60,122 bases of DNA from Paraburkholderia diazotrophica (GCF_900108945.1 NZ_FNYE01000044.1:1-60122), one strand, 5' to 3'. Positions 8,293 through 17,529 are shown, numbered from the stretch's first letter. Program-made: numbers and translations. Notes: generated by a model not told the origin, from the letters alone.

Positions 8293-8778
8293 ATGAACCT
8301 CATTACCGGTATCGAATCGACCGACCTCTTCGGCGGCAACGTCCCCGCAGCCGTGCTACAGCTGATCGATACGGCTCGCGGCGGCGACGATGAGGATGTG
8401 GCCGCCGCGCTATGGACCGCGGTTCTGACGTACCCGCGCTGCCTGCCCCCCTACTATCTCCTGTATAAGTTCCATGCGAACCGTGGTGAACTTGGCGAGG
8501 CGCAGGAGGTCGCGACCAAGGCTTTGGCGGTCGCCGCCCGACAAGCGTCGATCGACAGCAACTGGTGTGCGGTACAACCGGGCGATGCGGACTTCACCAT
8601 TCCCGGTCCTAGCCGCTTCTGGCTATTCACGCTCAAGGCACTGGCGTTCATCAGCGTGCGGCGCGGCAACCGCGCCGTTGCACTGAAGCTGATCGCCAAG
8701 CTACGCAAGCTGGACCCTACCGATTGCGTCGGTTTCGATGTCGTGGAAGCTTTGCTGACACAGTCCGGATCGCGATAA
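8293..8778 (+). CDS. TPR-like protein at the end of the nifVW-fixABCX operon
   Basis: A 161-residue soluble protein with a GGAG site before the ATG. Its helical text, for example LPPYYLLYKFHANRGELGEAQEVATKAL followed by FWLFTLKALAFISVRRGNRAVALKLIAKLRKLDP, fits two tetratricopeptide-like helix pairs. The second repeat has the usual G-x3-A-L spacing. No catalytic motif, signal peptide or membrane segment is visible. Its place in the operon suggests a scaffold or assembly role in nitrogen fixation, but this rests on position only. It converges with nifQ, and a hairpin lies between them. Confidence 0.75.
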   Translation: MNLITGIESTDLFGGNVPAAVLQLIDTARGGDDEDVAAALWTAVLTYPRCLPPYYLLYKFHANRGELGEAQEVATKALAVAARQASIDSNWCAVQPGDADFTIPGPSRFWLFTLKALAFISVRRGNRAVALKLIAKLRKLDPTDCVGFDVVEALLTQSGSR

Positions 8779-8817
8779 TTGCCTCTGACTGGTAGTACAT
8801 GCTCGGCACGGCTACCG

Positions 8818-8838
8818 AGAAACTCCCTGCGAGTTTCT
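8818..8838. terminator. Hairpin between converging operons
   Basis: AGAAACTC and GAGTTTCT form a perfect 8-bp stem around a 5-base loop. It lies 40 bases after the TPR-like gene and 85 bases beyond the end of nifQ. No clear T-run follows on either strand, so factor-independent termination is plausible but not certain. Confidence 0.45.
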
Positions 8839-8922
8839 GGGGCGTTCGAGTGTCAGTGTCGGACCTGACAGTCATCGCGCACCTTCCCCGCAGGCGCATG
8901 CTCACTTGGGCAGCCAGAATCT

Positions 8923-9501
8923 TCATTCCGGTCCGAAGCAAGCCACGAAATCCGCGCAGTCGCCGCAGTACGGGGCCTTGCAGATAGACAATGCCTCTCG
9001 CTCGCACAGTTGCTTATGGAGGAATTTTTTCCACTTCATGCCGTGGACGTTTTTCTCAGCAAGCCGTGGAAACCAGTAGCCGAGCAGCGCCGACAATTCA
9101 TGCCGCGAACGAAGGCGCAAGTCCTGCCAGAGGTGTTTGTCCCGCACACAGGCGCAGGCCAGGGCATGGGAAATACAATGGACTTCGCTGGTTGTCCCTG
9201 CGCGCGGATCAGCATGCGCCTTGAACAAGGTTATGAGGTCTTCAACCTCGTCGTATCGCGAGCCACGCTGCGGGGTGGTCACAGCCAATGCGCCCTGTGG
9301 CAGCGATAATGCACCGTCCGCGCCTGGGAACCACCGTGCAAGTAGCCAGCGGGTCTCGTCGGCATTGAGTCCGCAGATAGGCAGTATGCGCACGCCGGCT
9401 TCCTCGAACGCCGCTGAAAGCACTCCAGCGAGTGCAAGGACCGTGCAGTCGTTAGGGTTTATCGCGTGGCGCATCAGCGTCGCGTGGAAATCCATAGTCA
9501 T
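8923..9501 (-). CDS. nifQ: NifQ, molybdenum-donating Fe-S protein
   Basis: A 192-residue NifQ. It carries a Mo-Fe-S cluster and supplies molybdenum for FeMo-cofactor on the NifEN scaffold. The diagnostic C-terminal motif C-x4-C-x2-C-x5-C is intact (C174, C179, C182, C188 in CKAPYCGDCADFVAC). The frame is open upstream, but the ATG at 9501 follows a GAGAG site and suits the family. An ATG two codons later is an alternative. It is the last gene of the nifE-nifN-nifX-DUF683-fdxB-nifQ operon and starts 10 bases after fdxB. Confidence 0.93.
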   Translation of the reverse strand: MTMDFHATLMRHAINPNDCTVLALAGVLSAAFEEAGVRILPICGLNADETRWLLARWFPGADGALSLPQGALAVTTPQRGSRYDEVEDLITLFKAHADPRAGTTSEVHCISHALACACVRDKHLWQDLRLRSRHELSALLGYWFPRLAEKNVHGMKWKKFLHKQLCEREALSICKAPYCGDCADFVACFGPE

Positions 9502-9511
9502 ACTCTCGCGC

Positions 9512-9814
9512 TCAAATCTGCGCCGGGACGTGCCTGTAGCACTTTTTCGGACAGATCTTCGCGCACGCCGTGCAGCCGATACACAACTGCGGGTGCGCAA
9601 TTGTCATGACCTTCTTTTGGTACTCGTCTTCATCATCGTCATCGAGCGGAATGAGCGCGCCGTCCTCGCTTACACCAACGAGTTGAAGGACACCTCGAGA
9701 ACAGACTCGAAAGCATCGCCCGCAGCCGATGCATTTTTGCTCGTCGAGCGAGGAGACAAATGCCGGAGTCCAGATTTTTCCACCGGGTAGCTTCACGCTG
9801 AAGATATCGTTCAT
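9512..9814 (-). CDS. fdxB: Ferredoxin FdxB (ferredoxin III, nif-specific)
   Basis: A 100-residue ferredoxin with two CxxCxxCxxxC sets, Cys28/31/34/38 and Cys78/81/84/88. They are separated by an unusually acidic linker, PLDDDDEDEYQ, at residues 57-67. The N-terminal MNDIFSVKLPGGKIWTPAFV is typical of nif-specific ferredoxin III. Its role is electron transfer during cofactor synthesis or to nitrogenase. Its ATG overlaps the stop of the DUF683 gene (ATGA), so the two are translationally coupled. Confidence 0.93.
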   Translation of the reverse strand: MNDIFSVKLPGGKIWTPAFVSSLDEQKCIGCGRCFRVCSRGVLQLVGVSEDGALIPLDDDDEDEYQKKVMTIAHPQLCIGCTACAKICPKKCYRHVPAQI

Positions 9815-10032
9815 GTCAGCCTCCGGGGCGATTCACCCGGAACCGCCGCTACGGTCTTGCGCGCGTCCATCAGCGCGGCGTGCGCGTCGTGACAGCGCTG
9901 GGCGACCATCAGGATCTGCTCCCAACCGGTCGGCAGTTCCTCCGACAGGTCATGCAGATCCATCTTGGCTTGCATTGCCAACGCATTGAGCTTTTTCAGG
10001 CGCGCCTTAAGTTCTTGCGGGTCATTCATCAT
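9811..10032 (-). CDS. NifX-associated small protein, DUF683/CCE_0567-type
   Basis: A 73-residue helical protein beginning MMNDPQELKARLKKLNALAMQAKMDLHDLSEELP. It belongs to the small family (DUF683, CCE_0567-like metalloproteins) found almost always between nifX and fdxB. Its biochemical function is not established. A GGGAGG ribosome site lies directly before the tandem ATG at 10032. The long N-terminal amphipathic helix suggests a two-helix hairpin. It overlaps fdxB by four bases and follows nifX by 72. Confidence 0.88.
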   Translation of the reverse strand: MMNDPQELKARLKKLNALAMQAKMDLHDLSEELPTGWEQILMVAQRCHDAHAALMDARKTVAAVPGESPRRLT

Positions 10033-10104
10033 GTCCTCCCCTGTCACACGACCCACTGCGGGCGTCGCGGGGCCGCCAGCGCGGCAATCGTGTCAGTGAT
10101 TGAG

Positions 10105-10521
10105 TTAGCGATCAAATATCTCGTCATCCTCTGCAATATCGTATGATCTGCCAGCATTTTTGGTGAGCGCCTTGCGCAACCACGGTGGCGGCGAGCCCTT
10201 CAGGACGACCCTCAGCTTGATCAGGATGTCCTCGATCGACTCCGGCTGCGAAACTTTGACCGGATGGACTTTCAGCGCAACCACGCGTGCCGCGCCCGAA
10301 CCGCCGATAGCCGCGACGTACAGGATCGCACAGCCCTGGATCACTTCAAGCTTCTGCGTGAGCTTGTCCTCGTCGCCGTCCTCGACCAGATTGTCACCAA
10401 AATAAAAGGCTTCCACGAACGTATGACTGTCGGCCGTTACATCGTACGTAACGATGTTCTTCGCCGACCCGAAGTGCGCGTCGACATGCACCTTATCCTG
10501 CGTGGCAAATGCAATTTTCAT
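10105..10521 (-). CDS. nifX: NifX, FeMo-cofactor precursor carrier
   Basis: A 138-residue NifX starting MKIAFATQDKVHVDAHFGSAKNIVTYDV, the dinitrogenase-iron-molybdenum cofactor-binding fold also seen at the C-terminus of NifB. NifX holds NifB-co or VK-cluster during its passage to and from NifEN. The C-terminal acidic tail (AEDDEIFD) is typical of rhizobial NifX. It follows nifN by 56 bases in the same operon. Confidence 0.94.
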   Translation of the reverse strand: MKIAFATQDKVHVDAHFGSAKNIVTYDVTADSHTFVEAFYFGDNLVEDGDEDKLTQKLEVIQGCAILYVAAIGGSGAARVVALKVHPVKVSQPESIEDILIKLRVVLKGSPPPWLRKALTKNAGRSYDIAEDDEIFDR

Positions 10522-10577
10522 GCGATGGATTCCTAGTGATGTTCATGGTGCTGGCTGCAATCACCAGCACCGTCATT

Positions 10578-11927
10578 TCATAGCCGGGACTGCTGCGGCG
10601 ACGGCGATGGCGGCAACACCCAGTCGGCTGGATGGCGGTGTACAATCTGTGCGATCAGCAGATTTGCGATTTCGAAGATAAGGTTCATCGTGCCTCGATA
10701 GCCGATCTGGCAACGATGTGCGTTACCGATGCGGTCAAACACGGGAAAGCCTACGCGCATGAGTGGCTTGTCCAGGCGTGCGGCCATCTGCCTGCCGTGC
10801 GAATGAGTAATGAGCAGATCGCAACCGGTCGCGGCTCGCTCCATGTCTTCCAGGTCACCCAGCACCACCCTCCTCGCCGGCAGTAGCGCATGCGACGCCG
10901 ATGTGGTCGTGCTGACGCAGACCGACAGCTCCCCGCCCATTTCCTGTAGCAGCGAACCGATTGCGAGCAGCAAATCAGGTTCCGCACCCACGGCCACCTT
11001 GATACCGCCGGTGTAAAAATGGCCGTCGAGCATCGCATCGACCAGTTGGCTGCGCTGCCGGCGGTACTTTGGCGGAACGGCCTGCCCCGACAGTTGCGCG
11101 AGGCGCTGCAAGAACCGGTCATTGGGTTCGAGCCCGGTGAGCCGCTCGAAAATTTCGAACGGCGTCCCAGCTATCGACTCGAGCGTCTGCGCACCTTCAC
11201 GGGTTTGCTCGCCAACTCCGATCGTAAAAGCCGAACCACCCGCCATCCGGATCTGATCGAGCGTAGTTCCGCCTAGCGTGGTACCGCGCCAGACAGGCGA
11301 AAGATGGCCGTCGAGCGAACGCGAGATGTCGGGGAGTATGATCGGGTCTAGCCCGAATGCGCTGACGATCTCTCGCAGTTCGTCAATATCGCCCGGCGAT
11401 AGATGACTACCTGGTAGCAGATTCACCTGTCGGTGTACAGTAGGCAGCGGCTTGACCAGCGTCTTCAGGATTGCGGTAAGAGCATGCCTGTAGCCGTCCT
11501 CAAAGGCGCCAACATAATCCGGCGTCGAAACGTAGACGAGTTCGGTGTCGTTCAGTTCGGGCTTGCGTCTGCGCACCATCGCGAGATGGCCCACGATGTC
11601 TTCCCCGTTCGTCTCGGTGAGCCCCGTCGAGCAGAGCACGATGATTTTTGGCGCCGCGCGCCTACGGATGTTTAGCAGCGCTGTCTCGACGTTTTCATAT
11701 CCGCCGAGAATAGTGGTAACTTCATTCATCGCTGTTGTCTGCAGCGGAATTGCCTCTCTGAAATGGCGCACCAGCAGCACGAGGCCGAACGACGTGCAGC
11801 CTTGCGAGCCGTGCATCACCGGCATGCACGCGTCGAGTCCCATGGCCGCATAGCTCGCGCCGAGCGGTTGGCTCGTTTTCAGCGGATTGACCGTGCAGGC
11901 TTTCTTTGACTCAACGACTATAGCCAT
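10578..11927 (-). CDS. nifN: NifN, FeMo-cofactor scaffold subunit
   Basis: A 449-residue homologue of NifK that with NifE forms the scaffold on which NifB-co is converted to FeMo-cofactor. The N-terminal NPLKTSQPLGASYAAMGLD and PVMHGSQGCTSFG (C44) are the classical NifN segments, and STGLTETNGEDI follows. The start is 21 bases after the nifE stop. Length and motifs are normal. Confidence 0.96.
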   Translation of the reverse strand: MAIVVESKKACTVNPLKTSQPLGASYAAMGLDACMPVMHGSQGCTSFGLVLLVRHFREAIPLQTTAMNEVTTILGGYENVETALLNIRRRAAPKIIVLCSTGLTETNGEDIVGHLAMVRRRKPELNDTELVYVSTPDYVGAFEDGYRHALTAILKTLVKPLPTVHRQVNLLPGSHLSPGDIDELREIVSAFGLDPIILPDISRSLDGHLSPVWRGTTLGGTTLDQIRMAGGSAFTIGVGEQTREGAQTLESIAGTPFEIFERLTGLEPNDRFLQRLAQLSGQAVPPKYRRQRSQLVDAMLDGHFYTGGIKVAVGAEPDLLLAIGSLLQEMGGELSVCVSTTTSASHALLPARRVVLGDLEDMERAATGCDLLITHSHGRQMAARLDKPLMRVGFPVFDRIGNAHRCQIGYRGTMNLIFEIANLLIAQIVHRHPADWVLPPSPSPQQSRL

Positions 11928-11948
11928 GATGTTCGCTCCACGCTGCGC

Positions 11949-13442
11949 TCAGCCTGTGACGCCCGGACAAACCCCAGACGCGCAACCCTGCACGCTTGCA
12001 CGCGACAACTCTGGCGTCCTGTCCTCCGCGAACTGCGGCAAACCAGCATTGACGTTCTCAGCCTCGTCATCCCACGGCGCCGGAATACGCACCAGATCCC
12101 AGACCGGGTTATGGATCGCGCGGTCGATTTCGCGCACTAGCGCGACGATGCCCTCATACCCGGCGTATGGATGATGGCGTTCCTGGTTGACGTCGAGCCA
12201 TGGCGTGCGCGCCTTCAGCGCGACATACTGCGAGCGCCCACCAGACAGCATGATGTCGGCCTTCGCGTCGCAGAGCATCGCGTACATCTCGCGTGCCGTC
12301 ATATTCTCGACCATGCGCGCGTCGTCTCCCATGATCTCTTTGATCCTGTCCTTGTCGCCCTCCGTGCTCTTCTTAACACTCGTGCCGACGATCTCAAGCC
12401 CCGCCTCCTGCAATGCCGCCACAACCGACCACGACTTCACACCGCCCGTGATCAGCAACACCCGCTTGCCATCGAGTTGCTCGCGGTACGGAGCAATGCG
12501 AGCCCAGGCACGTGCCTCTTCTGCCGCAATCAACCGCTCGGTACGCGCAAGCAGGTCCTCAGGTGCGCCCTGCTGCACCAGCAGCTTCGCGACCCGGCGT
12601 AGCGCATCGCTCATATCGCCGATTCCGTAGAACGAGCCCTCAAAGTACGGAATGCCGTAGCGCTGCCGCATCTTTGTCGCGACGTTGATCATCGACTTCG
12701 AGCACACCACCATATTGACCTTCGCGCGGTGCGCACTCGCTATCTCCCTGTACCGGCCGTCGCCGGAAATGCAGGACAATATACGGATACCGAGTGCATC
12801 GAAGAGCGGCTTCGTCTGCCACAATTCACCCGACAGGTTATATTCGCCGATGATATTAATGTCCCAAGGCGTCGTATACGCCGGTTCACGAGTGCCAATC
12901 ACGTAATCGAGAAGCGCCTCGCCCCCAAGTTTGTTTCCCACGTTTTTCGATCCGGCGAAGCCGGGGGCATTCACCGGTATAACGGGCTTCCCGAATTTTT
13001 CGGATGCGTGTTTGCAAACCGCTTCTATGTCGTCGCCGATGAGCGCGGTCACGCACGTCTGATATACGAACACGGCGGGCGGATCGTACTTTTCTATGAT
13101 CTCGCGCACACTACTGAAGAGCCGCCTCTCGCCACCATAGATCACATCGAGTTCATTGAGGTCAGTCGTGAAGCCTGTGCGGTAGAGCGTCGACCCGGAA
13201 GATGCCGCATGCCTGTTATCCCAGGAGTTCCCCTCGCATGCGATCGGGCCGTGAACGAGGTGAGCAACGTCAACAACCGGCTGCAGTGCGATCTTCGCGC
13301 CGTCGAACGCGCACCCGCCAGCCGCCGTCCCCGGCGAGACTTGTTTCGCGCAGCCCTGCTTGCGCTCCTTCTCGCTCTTGGCCTGGTTCTTCGCGCAACC
13401 TGGCTCGTCGAACACTTCGGCAGTGCTCGTCTTGAACAACAT
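11949..13442 (-). CDS. nifE: NifE, FeMo-cofactor scaffold subunit
   Basis: A 497-residue homologue of NifD. The cluster ligands correspond to C44 (GGCAFDGAK), C69 (HGPIACEGNSWDNR) and C130 (FVYQTCVTALIGDD). The frame is open for another 49 codons upstream. The ATG at 13442 has an AGGAG site, fits the family start, and lies just downstream of a sigma-54 promoter, so it is the real start. It is the first gene of the leftward nifE operon. A Lys/Cys-rich stretch of about 35 residues near the N-terminus is variable in NifE proteins. Confidence 0.95.
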   Translation of the reverse strand: MLFKTSTAEVFDEPGCAKNQAKSEKERKQGCAKQVSPGTAAGGCAFDGAKIALQPVVDVAHLVHGPIACEGNSWDNRHAASSGSTLYRTGFTTDLNELDVIYGGERRLFSSVREIIEKYDPPAVFVYQTCVTALIGDDIEAVCKHASEKFGKPVIPVNAPGFAGSKNVGNKLGGEALLDYVIGTREPAYTTPWDINIIGEYNLSGELWQTKPLFDALGIRILSCISGDGRYREIASAHRAKVNMVVCSKSMINVATKMRQRYGIPYFEGSFYGIGDMSDALRRVAKLLVQQGAPEDLLARTERLIAAEEARAWARIAPYREQLDGKRVLLITGGVKSWSVVAALQEAGLEIVGTSVKKSTEGDKDRIKEIMGDDARMVENMTAREMYAMLCDAKADIMLSGGRSQYVALKARTPWLDVNQERHHPYAGYEGIVALVREIDRAIHNPVWDLVRIPAPWDDEAENVNAGLPQFAEDRTPELSRASVQGCASGVCPGVTG

Positions 13443-13477
13443 CGCGACTCCTGACAATCTGAGGTCCACGACGAAAC

Positions 13478-13492
13478 GCAAGTTGCATACCA
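13478..13492 (-). promoter_or_regulatory. Sigma-54 (-24/-12) promoter of nifE
   Basis: On the minus strand TGGTATGCAACTTGC fits TGGYAYR-N4-TTGC, with GG and GC ten bases apart. It ends 35 bases before the nifE ATG. No perfect TGT-N10-ACA lies between it and nifA. A one-mismatch version (TGA-N10-ACA on the plus strand) is at 13553-13568. Confidence 0.8.
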
Positions 13493-13628
13493 TCGATGTA
13501 GAGCGCGTGCGACGCCATTGCGGCGCTGTGCAGGGGCAGGAATTGTCGTCATTGACATCATCCCGACAGAGTTGAAAGGATTGCGACATTGCACGACAAT
13601 GCAGATGTACTCACGGGCCTTGTGTCTA

Positions 13629-15272
13629 TCAGAAGCGACGTACCTCGATCTCGTGCTTGCGCAGCGCGTAGCCAATCTGCCGCGGCGTGATGCCGAGGAG
13701 CCGTGCTGCTTTCGCCTGCACCCAGCCACAACGCTCCATTGCCCAGACGAGCCGCTCACGCTCGCCCTCCGGCCTGCCGTCGCCGCCAGGGACATCGAAC
13801 CGGCCGCCGTTAAGATCGGCGGCGTGGCCACTTGCCAGCGCGTTCGGCGCTTCGCTCGCAACAAGGTTCGACGAGGGACCGGGACGCACAGCATCTTCAC
13901 GCTCGATGTGATGCAATACCTTCGTCAGGCACTGGTCGATCTCGCAGAGGAAGGAAAGGCGATCTATGATGTCATGGTGTGTCATCGTCGCAGTGCGCTC
14001 AACACAGTTCTCGAGTTCGCGCACGTTGCCGGGCCAGTAACAGTTCGACAGCACGCGCAATGCTTCGTCGCTGAAGCGCAGTAAGCGACCGTTGTCGCGG
14101 TTGAAACGATCGAGGAAATACTGTGCCATCGCCGGAATGTCTTCCCGACGCTCGCGCAGCGGCGGCAAAAGAATACTTACCACGTTGATGCGGTAATACA
14201 GATCCGCGCGGAACTCCCCGTCCCTCACCATTCGTTCCAGATTGCGATTCGTCGCAACAATCAGCCTTACGTCAACTCTTACCGGCGTCGCGCCACCTAC
14301 CCGTTCGAACTCCCGCTCTTGCAAAACGCGCAAGAGCTTCGCCTGGAAGGACGAAGAGATATCGCCGATTTCGTCGAGGAAAAGTGTCCCACCGTGCGCT
14401 AGCTCGAAACGCCCCTTGCGTTGAGATTGCGCCCCAGTGAACGCGCCCTTCTCGTGGCCGAACAACTCGCTTTCGAGCAGCGTTTCCGTGAGCGCCGCAC
14501 AATTCACCGCGATGAATGGCTGCTCCTTGCGCGGGGATAGACGACAGATTGAACGCGCGATCAATTCCTTGCCCGTACCGCTCTCGCCCCGCAACAGCAC
14601 CGTCGTTCTCGCCGGCGCCACTTGATGGACCTGCGCGAATACCTGCTGCATCGCCGCCGACGCACCGATCGTGTTATCGAGCTGATATGCACGAATGGTT
14701 TCCTTACGCGGGCGCCTGACCGGCTCTGCGCCGTCGTGCATGGCCTTCTCGTCACGATGAAGCAGCAGCGCCTGTGCCATCGGCGCCGCTACAATCTTCA
14801 TAAGCTGAAGGTCATCGCCGAAAGTGCGCTTGCCGTCCGGATTCTCGCAAAAAGCCACAAGCACGCCGAGCGGCCGCCCTTCGTGCCGGATCGGAGTCCC
14901 GAGCAGAGCGACATGTTCACCCTCGGATCCACCGACGGCTCCGATGTCGTCCGCGAAAAGCGGTTCTTCATTCAGCTCAGGCACAACCACTGCCGCGTCG
15001 CTCGAGTGCAACCGTCCTACGATCCCCTCTCCGGACAGGAAGCGCGCGCGGTCGCGCCAGCCCTCTGACAACCCAGTGCTGCACAAACTGCACAGATGTC
15101 CGTCCGGTTCCGTGACGGCGATGAACGCCGAGCGCCATCCGAGCGCATATGACAGATAACGCAGCGACTTGTCCAACGTCCGCTCGGCGTCACGGGACGA
15201 GACTAGCGTCTTTACTACTTCGTAGACTACATCGAAATCTGGAGGACTCTCGTTGAGATGAAAATGCGGCAT
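13629..15272 (-). CDS. nifA: NifA, sigma-54-dependent activator of nif genes
   Basis: From the ATG at 15272 this is 547 residues. An N-terminal GAF domain comes first, then an AAA+ domain with Walker A GESGTGKE (about 229-236) and the sigma-54 contact loop GAFTGA (276-281), then a C-terminal Fis-type helix-turn-helix (about 514-541). Between the AAA+ and DNA-binding parts are C411-x11-C423-x19-C443-x4-C448, the motif of redox- and oxygen-sensitive NifA proteins that need no NifL. A GTG at 15449 would add 59 residues with no similarity I recognise. I prefer 15272 because the GAF helix begins a few residues later and a GGAG site is present. It lies upstream of nifE in the same direction. Confidence 0.94.
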   Translation of the reverse strand: MPHFHLNESPPDFDVVYEVVKTLVSSRDAERTLDKSLRYLSYALGWRSAFIAVTEPDGHLCSLCSTGLSEGWRDRARFLSGEGIVGRLHSSDAAVVVPELNEEPLFADDIGAVGGSEGEHVALLGTPIRHEGRPLGVLVAFCENPDGKRTFGDDLQLMKIVAAPMAQALLLHRDEKAMHDGAEPVRRPRKETIRAYQLDNTIGASAAMQQVFAQVHQVAPARTTVLLRGESGTGKELIARSICRLSPRKEQPFIAVNCAALTETLLESELFGHEKGAFTGAQSQRKGRFELAHGGTLFLDEIGDISSSFQAKLLRVLQEREFERVGGATPVRVDVRLIVATNRNLERMVRDGEFRADLYYRINVVSILLPPLRERREDIPAMAQYFLDRFNRDNGRLLRFSDEALRVLSNCYWPGNVRELENCVERTATMTHHDIIDRLSFLCEIDQCLTKVLHHIEREDAVRPGPSSNLVASEAPNALASGHAADLNGGRFDVPGGDGRPEGERERLVWAMERCGWVQAKAARLLGITPRQIGYALRKHEIEVRRF

Positions 15273-16036
15273 GGATTTGAGCTCCGGCGCTAGCACGCCA
15301 AGCGCCCCGGAAACACGGCTCGACAAAAATGTCGATACTGTGCTCGCGTCGGCGATGACAAATTTGCACGCCACAACTAAGCGCGTGTCGACGACGCCGA
15401 CAAAACGAACAAAGTCGCAACTGCGATATCGAATAGGTGCGACAACCACAACAACGTGCGCCTGTATGCGCGCCTAGGATACTAACGGAAAAAATTGGAG
15501 GTTTTACTACAAATTCTCGTCATCTTCAGCACCGGATAACTTATACGTTTTGCTTATTAACTTACACCGAAGCTCGATACAAACCAGACGTAGCGTGACA
15601 AGCGAGAGTGACACCATGCTATGAAACTACGCCTCGTTTTTGCATTGGTGACATCGCTCACCTTTTTTCCATCAGGTCATCTCTCAAGCACTGCACTGCC
15701 CAGGCAGTCGGCCTTGAGCGTAAGAATCGGGCAATCGAGTACTCGTTTACTGTTCGAATTCACGAATAACACAAACCGCCTGCATGAGAGAACGAAATCT
15801 GATTGCACCTTCGACGAGATTTCTCCTTGATATTTGTCAAGCTTCGCTCACCGGCTTGTTAGAATTTCGCCGTTGCGCTCAGCGATCTGCCCCGCATCCG
15901 GACGGTGACAGCCCGGCGCATTTGTCTCGCACATATATCGCGAGTTCGGATGCGTCGAAAGCTTGCCCCGTCCGATGCGGCCTGCCGGAAGACGCGGATA
16001 GCATGGAAACGCGTGTAGTGGCATGCCGGTACGCTC
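15273..16036. other. Intergenic region between nifA and a LysR gene
   Basis: Apart from a possible N-terminal extension of nifA (to 15449) I see no convincing gene here. A TGT-N11-ACA element at 15387-15403, one base longer than the NifA consensus, lies about 115 bases upstream of the preferred nifA start and might serve autoregulation. No good -24/-12 pair accompanies it. A 69-codon frame at 15621 has no ribosome site and no recognisable product. Confidence 0.4.
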
Positions 16037-16936
16037 TTAGTTGAGAGCGCCGTCGTCTGTGGAACCCAATTGCAACGCGCGAAAGAGGAAGCGCTGCAGT
16101 GCCGTTGCTGCGGACGTGCTGTCGTGTGCATTCGCGGGACTAAACAGGCCGAACTCCGCGACGGGCGGTATAGGCAGCCCGGCAGAACACGGATCGATTG
16201 CCCGCATCGTATCGCGGCGCACATGCCAATCGAGTAGCACGGCAATTCCGAGCCCGGCCTCAACGGCCGACTGGATCGCGGACAAACTGGTGCTTGTGCA
16301 GGCGACGCGCCACGCGATGCCGGCCTCAAGCAATGTCGCAAAGAAGTTCTCCTGCCATCGACATGTTCCGCCAAATGCGACGATGGGCAGAGGTCCACCT
16401 CGCAGGTCAGCGTTTCTCGTGCGTGCGGCGGCCCAGCGAAGCGGATGCCGCCAAGTAACGAGCGGCTCGGCGTGAATCAGCGCTGGATCTCCAATCGCAA
16501 AATCCAGCGTGTTGGTTGCGAGCCGCTGGGATAACGCAGGGCTGGCGTCGACGACGATCTCCAGTGCGACGTCTGGAAACGATGCCGAGAACTGCCTGAG
16601 CGCATGGCGGAGGTGACTCATTGCGACGTCTTCCAGAATGCCAATCCTGACGGTACCTGAAACGTCGCCTGCATTGAGTGCGGAGCGGGCGGCAAGCCCA
16701 ATTTCGAGCAACTTCTGCGCATATGGTAGCAGCACACTGCCCGCCGAAGTCGGCTTCACGCCACGCGGCGAACGTTCGAGCAGGCGTTGGCCGACTTCGT
16801 CTTCAAGACGACGAAGAGCCATGCTGACGGCAGCCTGGGTGCGATGAAGTGCCATTGCAGCGTTACTCACGCTGCCAGCCTCAACCACCGTCACGAACGT
16901 ACGCAGCAGCGTGCTGTCGAGATCGCGAATCATCAA
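16037..16936 (-). CDS. LysR-family transcriptional regulator
   Basis: A 299-residue LysR regulator. The N-terminal helix-turn-helix covers about residues 6-65 (LLRTFVTVVEAGSVSNAAMALHRTQAAVS). A substrate-binding domain follows, beginning near GTVRIGILEDVAMSHL. It is transcribed away from the diiron-oxidase/ATP-grasp operon across a 593-base divergent region, the classical layout for a LysR protein controlling its neighbour. It is not a NodD: it lacks the MRFKGLDLNLL start. The inducer is unknown. Control of the neighbouring operon is inferred from position. Confidence 0.85.
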   Translation of the reverse strand: MMIRDLDSTLLRTFVTVVEAGSVSNAAMALHRTQAAVSMALRRLEDEVGQRLLERSPRGVKPTSAGSVLLPYAQKLLEIGLAARSALNAGDVSGTVRIGILEDVAMSHLRHALRQFSASFPDVALEIVVDASPALSQRLATNTLDFAIGDPALIHAEPLVTWRHPLRWAAARTRNADLRGGPLPIVAFGGTCRWQENFFATLLEAGIAWRVACTSTSLSAIQSAVEAGLGIAVLLDWHVRRDTMRAIDPCSAGLPIPPVAEFGLFSPANAHDSTSAATALQRFLFRALQLGSTDDGALN

Positions 16937-17529
16937 TTTCCCTCATGCAGACATAAAGATTATCAGCTTATACCACGCATACACTTGGGGTTAGTATCCT
17001 TCCGTCACTCAAGCGGAGAACATGCGCGAGCGAGAATTTGAACGCAAAACAAGTCGAGAGCGACCACTTCGGTCTCGCGCCCAATTGCGCCATCGCGCCG
17101 ATGTCCGCTGCCACGTCCGCCCGCAAGGGTTGGCCAAAGACTGCACCATTGCCATTCAAAAGGGCATACGGCACGATTCGCACAACTTGGCTGCGGGTAC
17201 GCTCCGAGGCGTTAGCGCTGGTGCCATCATGCGGCCGCCAATCTAGAAGGAGTTCTGCGTGTGGCCGAGCTATTAGCAGGAAGACCCGGGCAAGTCGGTT
17301 CTAATCTAATCAAACATCATCGAGAAGCATTTGAAAGTCTTGCGTCTCACCACACAACGACTGCGGTCTGCCTAACTCCAGAGAACAAGTAGCCTCTTAA
17401 GTCCCGAGCTACATATTGCCTTGCTCAAAAATCACCCGGTGTCTTTTGGCTCTTTCAGCCAGTGAATAAAGAGTGGCCACAGCGCTGTTTTCTCCGTTCT
17501 TGTTTCTTCTATTTTACTTGGAGGGTTAT
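16937..17529. promoter_or_regulatory. Divergent control region, LysR gene and diiron-oxidase operon
   Basis: 593 bases without a recognisable gene. Near the LysR start (about 16970-17000) is an imperfect inverted stretch with ATACC on one side and GGTTAGTAT on the other, a possible LysR-type site. I looked for a nod box, for TGT-N10-ACA and for TGGCAC-N5-TTGC, and found no convincing match. The region is unusually long for two divergent promoters. Short open frames in it have no family resemblance I recognise. Confidence 0.4.

Noticed and set aside
12729..13454. 241-codon plus-strand frame
   Set aside because: Antisense to nifE and lacking recognisable domains.
13553..13568. NifA site for nifE
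   Set aside because: Reads TGA-N10-ACA, one mismatch from consensus; kept only as a weak candidate within the nifE promoter entry.
15621..15830. 69-codon frame with a hydrophobic N-terminus, a possible small exported protein
   Set aside because: No ribosome site, no convincing cleavage site and no recognisable relatives.
17140..17500. Possible -24/-12 or nod-box elements upstream of the diiron-oxidase operon
   Set aside because: Candidate GG/GC pairs lack the TGGCAC and TTGC cores, and ATCAAACATC at about 17307 does not follow the nod-box spacing.
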